From: Nitrososphaeraceae archaeon
Lineage (GTDB): Archaea > Thermoproteota > Nitrososphaeria > Nitrososphaerales > Nitrososphaeraceae
Length of the DNA stretch: 5,251 nucleotides
Reading direction: 5' to 3'
NCBI GenBank assembly: GCA_029240395.1
Contig: JAREAJ010000058.1
Span: 1-5,251, forward strand
A program made the translations under genes and the position numbers. The notes under the pieces are model-generated. The model ran no database searches. It was not told where the DNA came from and saw only the letters and a program-made list of their open reading frames with translations. Of the stretch, positions 4,706 through 5,251 are shown piece after piece. The first letter of the stretch is position 1; each line of letters opens with the position of its first letter.

Positions 4706-5251
4706 ATGAGAATATTATTCCTAACAGCTCATCTACCATATCCCCCTTTCAGTGGTGGTCGTAGAAGAGAATTCGAGTTGATATCACGTCTGAGTAAAAG
4801 GTTCGAAATAGACCTATGCTCGGTGACAAAAACATGGGAAACAGACAAGAGATATGTAGACGTGATGCGCAGCTACTGTTCGTCCGTCAACTTGTTCAAG
4901 GCAGTTCTTTCAGATCTTGAAGAATACGAAAGTTATTCCTCTCAAATGAGAAAACATTTGTCTTACGAGGCCAAGTCTTACATCCGTCATGCTTTGGCTA
5001 ACGACGACATTGATGTAGTACATGTGGAGGGTTACTATCTTATGCAATTACTTCCGATTAAGATACTGCAGCCTGTACTCCTAGTTGAGCATAATATAGA
5101 GTACTTACTGAATCTACAAAGATTTATGATAGCAACATCACTTGAGGAAAGATCTCGCCTTTGGCAAGAGTATGTGTTTACCTTAAAGTGGGAGCGAATA
5201 TTTTGGAAGCAAGCGACAAGCTGCGTTACCCTCACCCCTGAAGACAAAGAT
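4706..5251 (+). CDS. GT-B (GT4-like) glycosyltransferase, N-terminal part
   Basis: The frame is open from ATG 4706 for 182 codons to the window edge; the 3' end is missing. The product begins MRILFLTAHLPYPPFSGG followed by RRREFELISRLSKRF, the first Rossmann strand, glycine-rich loop and helix of GT-B glycosyltransferases that act on lipid- or glycan-linked acceptors. Further on it has DIDVVHVEGYYLMQLLP (residues 101-117) and LVEHNIEYLL (126-135), then a basic/Trp-rich helix (WERIFWKQA) and TSCVTLTPEDKD, all in the order seen in the acceptor-binding N-terminal domain of GT4-like enzymes. The nucleotide-sugar-binding C-terminal domain, with its usual E-x7-E motif, lies outside the window, so donor and product are unknown. 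No signal peptide or membrane segment is seen; the enzyme probably works at the cytoplasmic face of the membrane on surface glycans or N-glycan lipid precursors (inference). Confidence 0.88.
   Translation, partial: MRILFLTAHLPYPPFSGGRRREFELISRLSKRFEIDLCSVTKTWETDKRYVDVMRSYCSSVNLFKAVLSDLEEYESYSSQMRKHLSYEAKSYIRHALANDDIDVVHVEGYYLMQLLPIKILQPVLLVEHNIEYLLNLQRFMIATSLEERSRLWQEYVFTLKWERIFWKQATSCVTLTPEDKD

Noticed and set aside
5035..5247. Minus-strand ORF of 70 codons opposite the glycosyltransferase
   Set aside because: It is antisense to a frame with clear GT-B motifs, and its translation shows nothing recognisable.

Overview
The window looks like chromosomal DNA of an archaeon, most likely an ammonia-oxidising member of the Nitrososphaeria (Thaumarchaeota); the genus cannot be fixed. 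The clues are a short archaeal four-cysteine protein (DUF5679-like), a free-standing MtrA-like corrinoid protein without the rest of the methanogen Mtr complex, an aconitase very like the mitochondrial enzyme, and an acyl-CoA thioesterase of a type familiar to me from this group. Base composition leans to A+T. Starts lack Shine-Dalgarno sites, and several genes have an A/T-rich TATA-like box 28 to 30 bases upstream of the start codon, as expected for archaeal leaderless mRNAs.

Layout. 1-156 (minus) is the beginning of the DUF5679-like zinc-ribbon gene, whose 3' end lies outside the window. 157-414 has no convincing gene, but holds a TATA-like box usable on both strands and a G+C-richer, foldable stretch (about 205-300) that could be a small RNA. 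415-606 (minus) is a 63-residue acidic protein with a Cys-x2-Cys-His motif. 607-791 is the divergent promoter region. 792-1445 (plus) is the MtrA-like gene, whose true start is unclear. It converges on the aconitase gene, 1543-3855 (minus). A divergent intergenic region (3856-4082) separates aconitase from the plus-strand hotdog thioesterase (4083-4574). After 131 bases without a gene, a GT-B glycosyltransferase begins at 4706 (plus) and runs off the right edge.

How the genes relate. They do not form an obvious operon: the strand changes repeatedly and almost every gene has its own promoter-like element. Aconitase supplies isocitrate for 2-oxoglutarate synthesis. The thioesterase hydrolyses acyl-CoAs. 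The MtrA-like protein probably carries a corrinoid for one-carbon transfer. The glycosyltransferase probably belongs to a surface-glycan or protein-glycosylation locus continuing to the right. I see no insertion sequence, CRISPR array, phage gene or defence system, and no clear new multi-gene system. The best leads are the MtrA-like protein with its uncertain N-terminus, the foldable stretch at 205-300, and the 63-residue protein.
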